A stretch of 64,000 bases of DNA from Phycisphaerales bacterium (GTDB taxonomy: Bacteria; Planctomycetota; Phycisphaerae; Phycisphaerales; UBA1924). Numbering within the stretch: position 1 is the stretch's first letter; each line of letters starts with the position of its first letter. The notes beneath the pieces were generated by a model. That model had not been told where the DNA came from. It ran no database searches and saw only the letters and a program-made list of their open reading frames with translations. Below are positions 45,051 through 53,614 of this stretch, piece after piece. The DNA lies in contig CP064987.1 in NCBI GenBank assembly GCA_016699835.1, positions 1,178,001 through 1,242,000 on the forward strand, read 5' to 3'. The position numbers and the translations under genes were made by a program.

Positions 45051-45182
45051 ATGACCACAACCAGTCTCAACACCGAACGGGTGCCTTCCAAAGAGGCGCG
45101 ACCCGTGGGGCGCACAACTTGGGGGTCTATGACCAACCATCGGCGACGTTCTGGCCGAGATGGAGATCGGGCAGGGTCATGA
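45051..45182 (+). CDS. Short upstream ORF, or 5' end of the next gene before a frameshift
   Basis: A 43-codon frame starting at ATG 45051 with an excellent ribosome-binding site (GGAGG, 6-nt spacing). It starts MTTTSLNTERVPSKEA and ends with TGA overlapping the ATG of the next gene (45179-45182). In the other frame, from about 45100, the sequence GVYDQPSATFWPRWRSG reads straight into the following protein. Either this is a translationally coupled leader peptide or the two frames are one gene joined by a -1 shift near the G run at 45119-45123. Confidence 0.45.
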   Translation: MTTTSLNTERVPSKEARPVGRTTWGSMTNHRRRSGRDGDRAGS

Positions 45183-45844
45183 GCGCGCTGTCACGCCATA
45201 CTGAAATTCCGGTTCTCGTTCCGGATTGGCACGCGGATGTCGTGCAACTCCTCGACGAGCACCATCTGGTCGCCTGGTCGGATATGCCCAAGCGACGAAT
45301 GCAGTTCGCGGTTTCTCTCGGGCGGTTCCTCTCCGCCCTGCGAGACACCGAGGTCTGCATGTTCTACGGGCGGTTCATCACCGACCTGGACTCGTTCTGC
45401 TACCAGTTGGAGCGGAACCTTCCGGGGCCTGGACTTGAGCGTCGCCTCGACGGTCCGGCGGGGATCGCGTCGCTGCTGCGCGGCCGGGCCTCGTTCCGGG
45501 GTCGCCCCGAGACCAAGCACCGGTTCTATATCTGGCACGACGCCGACATCCTGCTCCAGCGTGATCCGGTGCTCTTCGGGCAACTCGTCGACACGCTCAG
45601 CGGCGTGGCGGCGGAGGCCGAGTTCACCAGCGACGATCTCCTGCTCATCCACCGCTCGGTGTATGTTGGTGGCTCGGCGCTCGACCTCTATTCTGAGGAC
45701 GCGACCGGGCAGTTCAAGACGTGGTACAACGACGGCCCGCCGGGGCACGACGTCGAGCCGTTCTGGCAGATCGTGACGGGCGTGGAGCGCCCGCCGTTCC
45801 TGCGGTACCGGATCGACTGCCTGAGCCCGACGGATGCGGAATAG
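45179..45844 (+). CDS. Hypothetical protein
   Basis: A 221-residue soluble protein (from ATG 45179) that I do not recognise. There is no signal peptide or membrane segment. Aromatic- and acid-rich stretches such as FYIWHDADILLQRDP and FTSDDLLLIHRSVYVGGSALDLY suggest a compact globular fold. The upstream frame may extend it (entry at 45051). Its only direct neighbour context is the flavoprotein gene 314 nt upstream. Confidence 0.7.
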   Translation: MSALSRHTEIPVLVPDWHADVVQLLDEHHLVAWSDMPKRRMQFAVSLGRFLSALRDTEVCMFYGRFITDLDSFCYQLERNLPGPGLERRLDGPAGIASLLRGRASFRGRPETKHRFYIWHDADILLQRDPVLFGQLVDTLSGVAAEAEFTSDDLLLIHRSVYVGGSALDLYSEDATGQFKTWYNDGPPGHDVEPFWQIVTGVERPPFLRYRIDCLSPTDAE

Positions 45845-45936
45845 GCGATCGACGCACGAGCCGAACGCATGAGCCACGTGGTCAGGCCTCATCACCGCGG
45901 TGATTGTGTTTCGCCCGCTCGGCAGAACCGAGTCGC

Positions 45937-47790
45937 TCAGCAGCCGGCATTGAATCGGATGAGGTAGTAGAGCAGATCGTCGATCGTGACGGCCCCGTCG
46001 GGCGTGCCGGTGCCGCTGCCGTCGTCGACGTCAGTTTGGTGTGCGCCGATATTGAAGTAGGCGAGGTAGAAGATCAGATCGTCGACCGTGACGGCACCAT
46101 CACGTTGGCCTTCGCCCTGGCCATTGTCCACATCGGCGACACACACAGGTAATGTCTGGACGAACTCGATGGCGCCGATGTCGATGAGGGGCGCAGCGCC
46201 AAGACCCGTGTCAACGGTGTAGGCGTCGTCGAGGAACCGGGGGTTGCCGAGCAGGTCGGTGGTCGATGAGGTGATGGGATATGCGGCGTTGTTGCCCGCG
46301 TCGATGCAGGGTGAGCCTGGACTGAGGCGGTAGTCGTCGTCGGCGTCGCCGGGGATGCCGTTGGGGCCGTCCGGGTCGACAAAGCGTGGATCGGTGAAGA
46401 GGATCGTCGCGGGCGGGAACTCGTCGAGGGTGTCGATGCAACTCGAGGTGACGGTGCCGACTTTTCCGACGTGGTTCGAGATAGTGGTGTAGCCGAAGCC
46501 GACGTTGTTGGAGAAGATGCAGTTCTTCACGATGGCGCCGGGGGCATCGAGACAGCCCAGAGCGGGATCGACCGTTGGGAGAGGGGTGCCGGGTGCGAAT
46601 ATGCCGATCCGATTGTCCACGAAGGTGCAGTTTCTGAAACTGGACCCCGCGCCGGCCTTCACGGCGGAGCCGGATTGGGGGAAGGTTGCAGCCCCATCGA
46701 TGACATATCCGTTCGAGGAGCGACAGCCTGTGAACACGCAATCGAACGCCCCGACTGGACCCTGAGTGATGATCGGCGTCCCACCCACGATGCGGCCACG
46801 CCCGAAGAAGGAGCATTTCTCAAGATTGATGGCGTTTGATCCAGTCGCATAGATGGCCGTGTTCCCGAATCCGTTCGTTTCGGATGCCGTGAAGGTGCAG
46901 GACTTCGCGATGAGTGTGGAGGAGACGAGGAGCATGCTGCCGCCGACGCCGGGTGGAGTGGACCTCTGCTTGACGGTGCACTGTTGCCACCCGCCGGTCC
47001 CCGGGCGATTCTCAGAGAATGCGCAGCTCGACATCTCAATGATCGAGTTCGCAGCGGCAATCGCCGCACCTGAGCCGGCGTCTTGCAACTCGGGAAACCC
47101 ACCTGAGCAGCCAGCTCCTTGGCCATTGCTGCTCGCATTTCCAACAAAATGCACATTGTGCATTACCACAACTGCAGAGAAGATCTTGATGCCGCCACCA
47201 TGAGCTCCCGGATACCCCCCACTTCCAAAGCCCATCTCGTCACTGGAGAACACATAGGGTTGCAAATTGATGTTGTTAATGATTTTACAACGACTCAGTC
47301 GCAGCGGAGCATTTCGCACAGTGACGCCACCACCTTGGACGATCGTCCCAGATGCTGTACCGCCCTTGCCGGCAGTGATTGTGAAGCCATCCACAACGGT
47401 TTCGGGCACCGTGTTGCTCGGAAAATTGAGAAATAAAACTGTTCGGTCGCTGCCGCGGAGTGTGGTCGCATGAAGATCAACATCGCGCGGGGACGACGTG
47501 TTTTCCGTCCCTTGAAACCCTCCAAGAAGAACGACTCCTGGAACCGGGGTGAAAGACGATCCATTGGGTGGTGTGTACACGCCTGTGGCCACCCACACCT
47601 CATCGCCCGCGTCGGCAAGAGCGAGCGCCGACTGCACATTCTGGAACGCGTTCGCCCACGTCAGCCCGTCACCACCAGCCGGCGCGATCGCCTTCACGTG
47701 ATAGATTGTCCCCAGTGCGCCGGCCGAGAGATAGAGATGGGCACCGGCGAGGATCAGGCCACGGTTACACATTGAGTTCCGCTTGACCAT
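45937..47790 (-). CDS. Secreted beta-helix protein with GC-type dockerin anchor
   Basis: A 617-residue exported protein. A short signal sequence (residues 1-28) precedes the motif DGLTWANAFQNVQSALALADAGDEVWVATGVY, typical of right-handed beta-helix/POMP-like repeats. A long helix follows with many Cys-containing turns, then a PCIDAGNNAAY block and two dockerin-like repeats starting after VCVAD and ending IRFNAGC-stop. I chose the ATG at 47790 because GGAGAATCC precedes it; GTG 47817 and ATGs at 47805/47802 are upstream alternatives. Its architecture matches the plus-strand gene at 24558-26078. Confidence 0.83.
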   Translation of the reverse strand: MVKRNSMCNRGLILAGAHLYLSAGALGTIYHVKAIAPAGGDGLTWANAFQNVQSALALADAGDEVWVATGVYTPPNGSSFTPVPGVVLLGGFQGTENTSSPRDVDLHATTLRGSDRTVLFLNFPSNTVPETVVDGFTITAGKGGTASGTIVQGGGVTVRNAPLRLSRCKIINNINLQPYVFSSDEMGFGSGGYPGAHGGGIKIFSAVVVMHNVHFVGNASSNGQGAGCSGGFPELQDAGSGAAIAAANSIIEMSSCAFSENRPGTGGWQQCTVKQRSTPPGVGGSMLLVSSTLIAKSCTFTASETNGFGNTAIYATGSNAINLEKCSFFGRGRIVGGTPIITQGPVGAFDCVFTGCRSSNGYVIDGAATFPQSGSAVKAGAGSSFRNCTFVDNRIGIFAPGTPLPTVDPALGCLDAPGAIVKNCIFSNNVGFGYTTISNHVGKVGTVTSSCIDTLDEFPPATILFTDPRFVDPDGPNGIPGDADDDYRLSPGSPCIDAGNNAAYPITSSTTDLLGNPRFLDDAYTVDTGLGAAPLIDIGAIEFVQTLPVCVADVDNGQGEGQRDGAVTVDDLIFYLAYFNIGAHQTDVDDGSGTGTPDGAVTIDDLLYYLIRFNAGC

Positions 47791-47955
47791 TGGATTCTCC
47801 ATCATCGGCGTTGACACGCCTCGAGAATCGCATCGTACTCGACGCGTGGTGGGCGCACAACAGAACTTCAGGCACGGACCGGAGATTCTGGCCGCGGTTC
47901 ATGATGCCTTCACATCACTTGTTCACGATGCAAAGCCCGGGATGAGTCTCGAATA

Positions 47956-48108
47956 TCAGCACCCGGCCTGGAACCGCTGGATGTAGTAGAGCAGGTCATC
48001 GATAGTCACGGCACCGTCTTGAGTGGCCGTGCCCGTGCCGTTGTCCACGTCGGCGGCGATGTCGCCCGTGGCGAAGATGGTCAGGTAGTACAAGAGGTCG
48101 TCGATGGT
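47956..48108 (-). repeat. 153-bp direct repeat, copy A (dockerin module)
   Basis: Encodes the last 50 residues plus stop of this gene. By hand alignment it matches 49851-50003 with 7 mismatches (about 95% identity); the two copies diverge abruptly afterwards. Confidence 0.85.
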
Positions 48109-49755
48109 GACGGCTGCGTCTGGCGTGCCGCTCCCTGTGCCGTCGTCGACATCGGCGATGCAGGGCGTGGCGAGCGAGGCGACGAGCACGGCCGTGGCAA
48201 GAAAGCCCGTCGTGTCGGGGTCGCGGAATCGGACGCCGATCGCGATCTCATTCGAGTCGGAAAGCCCGCTGGACGCGGGGGTCGATCGGAAGGCGAAATC
48301 GGCGACGACGCGCGCGTCGGTGGTCGCGGGATCAGGATCGATATCGATGGTGTCGCCGGCACGGATGATCTGGTGCAAGGCTCCACCTGCGTCGGTCATC
48401 CACACGCCGTTGGCGGCGGGACTCCCGGGGATCGTGACGGCGGCGGGAAGGGCGATGCGACCCTGGTTGTTCAGCGTGGCGCGTTGGAAGAAGTTGAAGG
48501 CGCTTCCCGCGGGCGTGCCCGGCGGGTGCTGGCCCGTGCGGACGAGCATCGTGAGCGAGCCGGAGAGATCGGTGAAGATGGCTCGATCGCCGTTGGCAAG
48601 CCGGGCCTCGAAGGCGATGCGTCCCGTGTCGCTCATCGCGAGATTGGAGAAGGCGCCCTGCGTCGCATAGGTCGTGCCCGTGCCCGGGGCGGGTTCGCCG
48701 TCGGCGGCGAGAAGGCGAAGGCCAGCCGTGAACGAACCGGCGAAGACACCGACGCGAACGATGTTCGAGGGTGGCTCGCGGAAACTCGCGAGGAAGATCG
48801 CCTGCCCGGCGGTGTCGATGCGCACGTCGGAGAAGATGATCCGGCTCACTCCGGGCGCGAGGACGCCGGGCAGCGGCTCGGAGGCCTGGAGCAAGAGGGA
48901 TTCGGCGGCGGTGCCGGCATGGAAGATCGCGGAATCGCTGACGGTCGACGTGATGCCCGGGCCCGACAGACGCGTGACGAAGACGACGTCGCCCGGGTCG
49001 TTGAATCCGAACTCGATGAACGCGCCGTCGTCGGCATGGACGACGCCCGCGGGCCGGCCCGGAATCTGTTCGCCCTCGCGCGCGAGGAGCGCGATCGAGC
49101 CGAAGTTATCGCTGAAGATCGCGTGGTCGTTTGTCGCGGTGACGCCCGTTCCGGCCAGGGCCGCGTCGAAGGCGATGTGGGCATTGTTGTTGAGATAGAG
49201 AGAGTACACCTGCGGATCGAGATCGCCGTAATCAGCGCCCGTCCCTGGGGCCGGATCTCCCTCGCGCGCGCCGAGCGCAAGAGCACCCGAGGTGGTCGTC
49301 CAGATGCCATAGTCGGTGACGAAGGGCCCAGAGAGCAGCCGAGCCTTGAAGGCGAGGTGCCCGTTCTCGTTGAGAATCGGCGGCAGGAAACTCCAATATC
49401 CCACGCCAGTTCCCGGCGCTACCACCTGATCACGCGCGACGGTCTGGATCGTGCTCCCCAATCGGGCGATGATGCCCGTGCCCGCCAGCATGAAGCCCTC
49501 GCGGAACTCGGCCCGGAACGCAAGATCACCGTTCGCGTTCATCGCCGGGCCCGTGTCCCACGAGAACGAGTTGTTAGTGACATCAAACGAGTTGAAGACC
49601 ACGCTCGCGGGTTGCCCGGGCACGGGCTGACCCGAGAGCACGATGGGGCGGTAGACCACATCGGTGTCGGCGGCGATCGCCACACCGGACCAGAGCGCGA
49701 CACCCACGACCGGAATACCTCGCCGAAACCCTCCCCGCGCACAACGGAACGGCAT
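47956..49755 (-). CDS. Secreted NxxGxxAF-repeat protein with GC-type dockerin anchor
   Basis: A 599-residue exported protein. After a signal peptide (residues 1-30) come about six to seven beta-propeller-like repeats with the core NxxGxxAF (MNANGDLAF, LNENGHLAF, LNNNAHIAF, MSDTGRIAF, LNNQGRIAL) and APGTG turns, then the Cys-bracketed dockerin pair (PCIADVDDG to QRFQAGC-stop). The repeat type is known from proteins with varied C-terminal anchors. ATG 49755 has GGGAG 7 nt upstream; extensions further upstream run through the neighbouring gene's anchor region and are not coding. The last 153 bp are nearly identical to the gene at 49851. Confidence 0.85.
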   Translation of the reverse strand: MPFRCARGGFRRGIPVVGVALWSGVAIAADTDVVYRPIVLSGQPVPGQPASVVFNSFDVTNNSFSWDTGPAMNANGDLAFRAEFREGFMLAGTGIIARLGSTIQTVARDQVVAPGTGVGYWSFLPPILNENGHLAFKARLLSGPFVTDYGIWTTTSGALALGAREGDPAPGTGADYGDLDPQVYSLYLNNNAHIAFDAALAGTGVTATNDHAIFSDNFGSIALLAREGEQIPGRPAGVVHADDGAFIEFGFNDPGDVVFVTRLSGPGITSTVSDSAIFHAGTAAESLLLQASEPLPGVLAPGVSRIIFSDVRIDTAGQAIFLASFREPPSNIVRVGVFAGSFTAGLRLLAADGEPAPGTGTTYATQGAFSNLAMSDTGRIAFEARLANGDRAIFTDLSGSLTMLVRTGQHPPGTPAGSAFNFFQRATLNNQGRIALPAAVTIPGSPAANGVWMTDAGGALHQIIRAGDTIDIDPDPATTDARVVADFAFRSTPASSGLSDSNEIAIGVRFRDPDTTGFLATAVLVASLATPCIADVDDGTGSGTPDAAVTIDDLLYYLTIFATGDIAADVDNGTGTATQDGAVTIDDLLYYIQRFQAGC

Positions 49756-49850
49756 GTGCATTCTCCCCTGTTGCATCCACGATGTCGTGTTCGATACATC
49801 CCGCCGATGCATAATGGAAGCGTATCCATATCCGGCCACGCACAGTGGCG

Positions 49851-50003
49851 TCAGCACCCGGCCTGGAAACGCTGGATGTAGTAGAGCAGATCGTCGATCG
49901 TCACGGCACCGTCTTGAGTGGCCGTGCCTGTGCCGTTGTCCACGTCTGCGGCGATGTCGCCCGTAGCGAAGATGGTCAGGTAGTACAAGAGGTCGTCGAT
50001 GGT
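49851..50003 (-). repeat. 153-bp direct repeat, copy B (dockerin module)
   Basis: Second copy of the repeat at 47956-48108, same orientation and same position at the 3' end of its gene. Confidence 0.85.
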
Positions 50004-50900
50004 CACGGCATCGTCGGGTGTGCCTGTGCTGCTGCCATCGTCGACGTCGGCGAGGCATAAGCCGCCGGTGCCGAGGACTTCGCCCTTGAGGATGAATGGA
50101 AGTTCGTAGGCTCTGCCTTCGGTGACGCCGGCGACGTAGCCCTCGCGGCCTTCGAACCAGACGCGAGGGCCGGCGCTGCTGCCATCGATGGAGTTGAGGA
50201 GGCGCGCGTTGTGTCCCGTGACGGCATCGCGCGGCGAGACGAGGGGCGTGAAGACATTCTGCGAGGGGCTTGAGGCGCCCGTGAAGGACCACTGGATCCA
50301 GTACTCGCCGGGCGCGAGGCGGGCGTTGTTGGGGAGGCTATCGAGCGAGACGGTGTAGGCGTAGACGGGTCGGACGGTGGTGGTGCTGGAGATGCTCTGT
50401 CGATGGCAGACAAAGACGCCGCCACCGAGGTCGGCAGGGTCGAGTACGAGGGGCGATTCGAGCACGGGACTGGGGAGCGGATCGGGTGGCGTCTCGGGTG
50501 AGTCCGCGGAGAAGGGAGCCGCGGTCCAGAGATTGACCTCAATAGAAGTCACCGTCGGCGAGGTCTGGCCGGTCTGGAAGGCGAAGACGGTGAGCGTGTC
50601 GAGGTCCCAGCCTTGGCCGGCGGACTCGGGGACGACGAAGTTCTCGGCGACGGCGACGGCGACGGGGACGGTCGCGCCGATGCCCGTGGTGCTGAAGTTG
50701 AAGGTCGAGCCTGGGATATTGAACTGGTCGCTGTTGCTGATTGGCAGGCCGTCGATGGCGCCAGTGCCGCCGGTGGGGTTGGTGATGATGGGCCCGTTGT
50801 CGTGGAGGACGGTCTGGGCGTGGACCTCAATCGCGAGCGCAAAGAGACCGATCGCGAGCGGAACACAACCTCGCGCCGACGGGAAAACACGATCGAACAT
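49851..50900 (-). CDS. Secreted protein with GC-type dockerin anchor, unknown N-terminal domain
   Basis: A 349-residue exported protein. A signal peptide (residues 1-30, ending VHA) is followed by a beta-rich domain without recognised family (LHDNGPIITNPTGGTGAIDG; AGQGWDLDTLTVFAFQTGQ; APGEYWIQWSFTG), then LCLADVDDG and two dockerin repeats ending QRFQAGC-stop. GAGGAGG 6 nt before the ATG at 50900 fixes the start. It is the third of four dockerin genes in a row on this strand. Confidence 0.83.
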   Translation of the reverse strand: MFDRVFPSARGCVPLAIGLFALAIEVHAQTVLHDNGPIITNPTGGTGAIDGLPISNSDQFNIPGSTFNFSTTGIGATVPVAVAVAENFVVPESAGQGWDLDTLTVFAFQTGQTSPTVTSIEVNLWTAAPFSADSPETPPDPLPSPVLESPLVLDPADLGGGVFVCHRQSISSTTTVRPVYAYTVSLDSLPNNARLAPGEYWIQWSFTGASSPSQNVFTPLVSPRDAVTGHNARLLNSIDGSSAGPRVWFEGREGYVAGVTEGRAYELPFILKGEVLGTGGLCLADVDDGSSTGTPDDAVTIDDLLYYLTIFATGDIAADVDNGTGTATQDGAVTIDDLLYYIQRFQAGC

Positions 50901-50967
50901 GGGCCACCTCCTCACCATTCCCACGAGAGCCACGCGGGACTCTACGCCGGTGTCGAGCCGCGGCCGA

Positions 50968-52119
50968 TCAGCACCCGGCGCCGAATCGATCGAGGAAGAA
51001 GAGGAGGTCGTCGATCGTGACCGCGCCATCGCGGGTGCCGGTCCCCGATCCGTCGTCGAGATCGGCCTGGAGCGTGCCGGCGTTGAAGACCCCAAGCATG
51101 TAGAGGAGGTCGTCGATAGTGACGGCGGCATCGGGGACGCCCGCGCCGCTGCCGTCGTCGAGATCGGCGAGACAGATCACGGGCGTGTGCGTCCCGATCC
51201 CACCGACGAACGGCATGGCGATGGTTCCATTGGGCCCCGCGACGGCACCCCAGGAGTTCGTCTCGGCGTTGTACAGGTACCGAGTGATGCCCCCCGAGGT
51301 GTGGTTGGCGATGAATAACTCTCGGCCGTTCGGGGAGAACGCGCCATCGATGCAGCCTGGCGACATGAACTGGGAGAGATGGGTCAGGTTGTCCTCGCCA
51401 TTGAACCGGAGTCGATGGACGCGCCCGGTGATATCGAAGATGTACAACTCGCGGCGGTCGGGCGTGATCTTCATGTTGTGATTGAGTGCCGAGCCGGGAA
51501 TGAGGATCGATCCAAGCGACGTGACCGAGCCGTCGTTCTCGAGACGGAACCGCTTGACCGTGGTTGTGGCATCCGAGACAAAGACGACTCTTCCATTGGG
51601 GTGGACCGCGATGCCGCGCGAAGCGAGGGGGCTGCCGAAGGACCCTCGCGGCGTGACGACACCGGACTCGTCAAACGAGAAGCGATAGACGCCGTTGTTG
51701 ATGGTGCACGCGAACATCTCTGTGCCAGCGGCGTTGAACGCGATTTGGTGGACGCCGATCATGCCGGACGCGGTGATATTCTGGATGAGCGTCGCGCTGC
51801 CGTCGGGGTTGAGCGTGAAACGGGAGATGCTCCCCGCGCCGGTGACGTTGCCGTGGCGATTGCTGATGAAAAGATCCGTCGCGGTGCGGAACGCAGCGCC
51901 GGATGGATCGAAGACCTCGGTGACCGGGAGGTCCGCACGAGGGACTGGAATGGGGAGCGTCCCCGCGAAGAAGTCGAATCGTGAGACGGGTCGCCAGTCG
52001 GCCTGGTTTGGGTGTGATCCCTGCGGCGCCTGGGCGACGACGAGTTGATACTCCGGCGTGCCGGCCGCGAGACACGTTGAGCACAGACCGACCAAGACGA
52101 TCGCTACACGACGCAACAT
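50968..52119 (-). CDS. Secreted beta-propeller protein with GC-type dockerin anchor
   Basis: A 383-residue exported protein. A signal peptide (MLRRVAIVLVGLCSTCLAAG) precedes a six- to seven-bladed lactonase/YncE-like beta-propeller (SRFTLNPDGSATLIQNI; GIAVHPNGRVVFVSD; MKITPDRRELYIFDI; GAFSPNGRELFIANH), then ICLADLDDG and dockerin repeats ending DRFGAGC-stop. No catalytic residues stand out. The ATG at 52119 starts the signal peptide. A promoter-like TTGTGT-16-TAGACT lies 38 nt upstream. Confidence 0.85.
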   Translation of the reverse strand: MLRRVAIVLVGLCSTCLAAGTPEYQLVVAQAPQGSHPNQADWRPVSRFDFFAGTLPIPVPRADLPVTEVFDPSGAAFRTATDLFISNRHGNVTGAGSISRFTLNPDGSATLIQNITASGMIGVHQIAFNAAGTEMFACTINNGVYRFSFDESGVVTPRGSFGSPLASRGIAVHPNGRVVFVSDATTTVKRFRLENDGSVTSLGSILIPGSALNHNMKITPDRRELYIFDITGRVHRLRFNGEDNLTHLSQFMSPGCIDGAFSPNGRELFIANHTSGGITRYLYNAETNSWGAVAGPNGTIAMPFVGGIGTHTPVICLADLDDGSGAGVPDAAVTIDDLLYMLGVFNAGTLQADLDDGSGTGTRDGAVTIDDLLFFLDRFGAGC

Positions 52120-52156
52120 GTGAATAACTCCGGTGGGTATCTCAATGAGGTGGCCT

Positions 52157-52184
52157 CAGTCTACCGAAAGGCGGCAGATACACA
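52157..52184 (-). promoter_or_regulatory. Promoter of the dockerin gene at 50968-52119
   Basis: On the minus strand TTGTGT and TAGACT are separated by 16 bp, within TTTCGGTAGACTGAGG. The same CGGTAGACTGAG core occurs before the dockerin gene at 61572, and a close variant before the prepilin gene at 60597. Confidence 0.5.
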
Positions 52185-52264
52185 AGCCGATCGAGAGTCA
52201 CAGAGTCCGAGAACTCTCCGGCGTGCGTGTTGCATCCGCGTGTGGAACTCAAGGCAAGCGTGTT

Positions 52265-53371
52265 TCAGCCTACACGCTCGGGTTTGGACTCGCGCGACAT
52301 CAGCGACTGGATCGCCTGCACCGGGTCCAGGCCTTCGAACAGCACGGCATGGACGGCGGCGCAGATCGGCATCTCCACGCGATACGTCTGGGCGAGCGCC
52401 ATCACGGCACGGGAGGTCTCGACGCCCTCGACGACTGATTCACTCTCGGCGAGATACTGCTGGAGATTCGCGCCCTTGCCGATCGCCTCACCGAGGCTGC
52501 GGTTTCGGCCTTCAGGGCTGAAGCACGTCGTCGCAAGGTCGCCGACGCCCGCGACGCCGAAGAAGGTCTCGGTGTTCGCGCCCATCGCGGTCCCGAGCCG
52601 GACGATCTCGGCGAGGCCTCGCGCGAGGAGCGCGCTCTTGGCGTTGGAGCCGGCGCGAAGGCCATCGATCACGCCGGCGGCGATAGCGATCACGTTCTTG
52701 ACGGCGCCCGAGAGTTCCACGCCGAGGACGTCGCGATTGGTATAGATCCGTGTCCACGATGTTCCAAAGAGCGACTGCACGCGCTCGGCGAAGCGGGCAT
52801 CGTCGCTGGCGGCGACCATCGCGGCGGGAAGCCCGCGTGCGAGTTCGGCGGCGATCGTGGGGCCACTGAGTGTCGCGATCGCGCGGGGCGGCTCGTCGAG
52901 GCCATCGACGCCTTCCTTGTACAACACGTCGGCGAGGATGCGCGTGGGCGTGAGACGCGTGGCGACCTCGATGCCCTTGGCGACGGAGACGATCCCCGGA
53001 CCGCTCGCGCCGCGACCGAGGAGGGCCTTGTGCCGGCGCGCGAGCGTCGTCCAGGTCTGGCGGATGAACTGGGTGGGAATGGCGGAGACGATCACGTCGG
53101 CGCCCTCGAGCGATCGTGCTGCGTCTCGCGCGATCGTCGCTCCCTCAGGTAGCACAAAGCCGGGCAGTCGTGGGCTGGTCCGAGTCTGGGCCAAACGGCC
53201 GGCCTCTTGTTCGCTGTGCCCGACGTCCCAGAGCGTGACTTTGGAGACCGTGCCGCTCGCCAAGAGCATGGCCGACGAGACCAGGGCCATTTGGCCCAAT
53301 CCCATCACGGCGACCGACGACAGGGATGCAGATTCGTTTGATCCAATTATGTCCTTCGTCGGTGCTCCCAT
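52265..53371 (-). CDS. gpsA: NAD(P)-dependent glycerol-3-phosphate dehydrogenase
   Basis: A 368-residue enzyme reducing dihydroxyacetone phosphate to sn-glycerol-3-phosphate for phospholipids. Marks: VAVMGLGQMALVSSAMLL at the nucleotide-binding end (unusual next to the common GxGxxGxA), VIVSAIPTQFIRQ, VSVAKGIE, LSGPTIAAELARGLPAAMV, the catalytic LSGAVKNVIAIAAG, and GVGDLATTCFSPEGRN. The ATG at 53371 is preceded by TATCGT at 6 nt and no Shine-Dalgarno sequence, so it may be leaderless. An upstream in-frame extension to 53437 is unconserved. Confidence 0.93.
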   Translation of the reverse strand: MGAPTKDIIGSNESASLSSVAVMGLGQMALVSSAMLLASGTVSKVTLWDVGHSEQEAGRLAQTRTSPRLPGFVLPEGATIARDAARSLEGADVIVSAIPTQFIRQTWTTLARRHKALLGRGASGPGIVSVAKGIEVATRLTPTRILADVLYKEGVDGLDEPPRAIATLSGPTIAAELARGLPAAMVAASDDARFAERVQSLFGTSWTRIYTNRDVLGVELSGAVKNVIAIAAGVIDGLRAGSNAKSALLARGLAEIVRLGTAMGANTETFFGVAGVGDLATTCFSPEGRNRSLGEAIGKGANLQQYLAESESVVEGVETSRAVMALAQTYRVEMPICAAVHAVLFEGLDPVQAIQSLMSRESKPERVG

Positions 53372-53614
53372 GGCTGGACGATAGGGTTGGCGTTTCGAGA
53401 CAGACACGATTGGGACTTGGTAGGGTAGAAATGCCATTCACATGTCGTGGGCTGAACCGGACCCGCGGCGCGCCCGTAAAGTAGAGGTTCGTATCTCCCG
53501 TCGTCGAACGGGCACGCTTGCGGCTCATTTTGGAGTCCACGCTACGAGCGACGACCTCTGCTCACGTACCGATCGCCGCGATCACTCTTGCTCTCCTTTG
53601 AGGATTCATCACCC

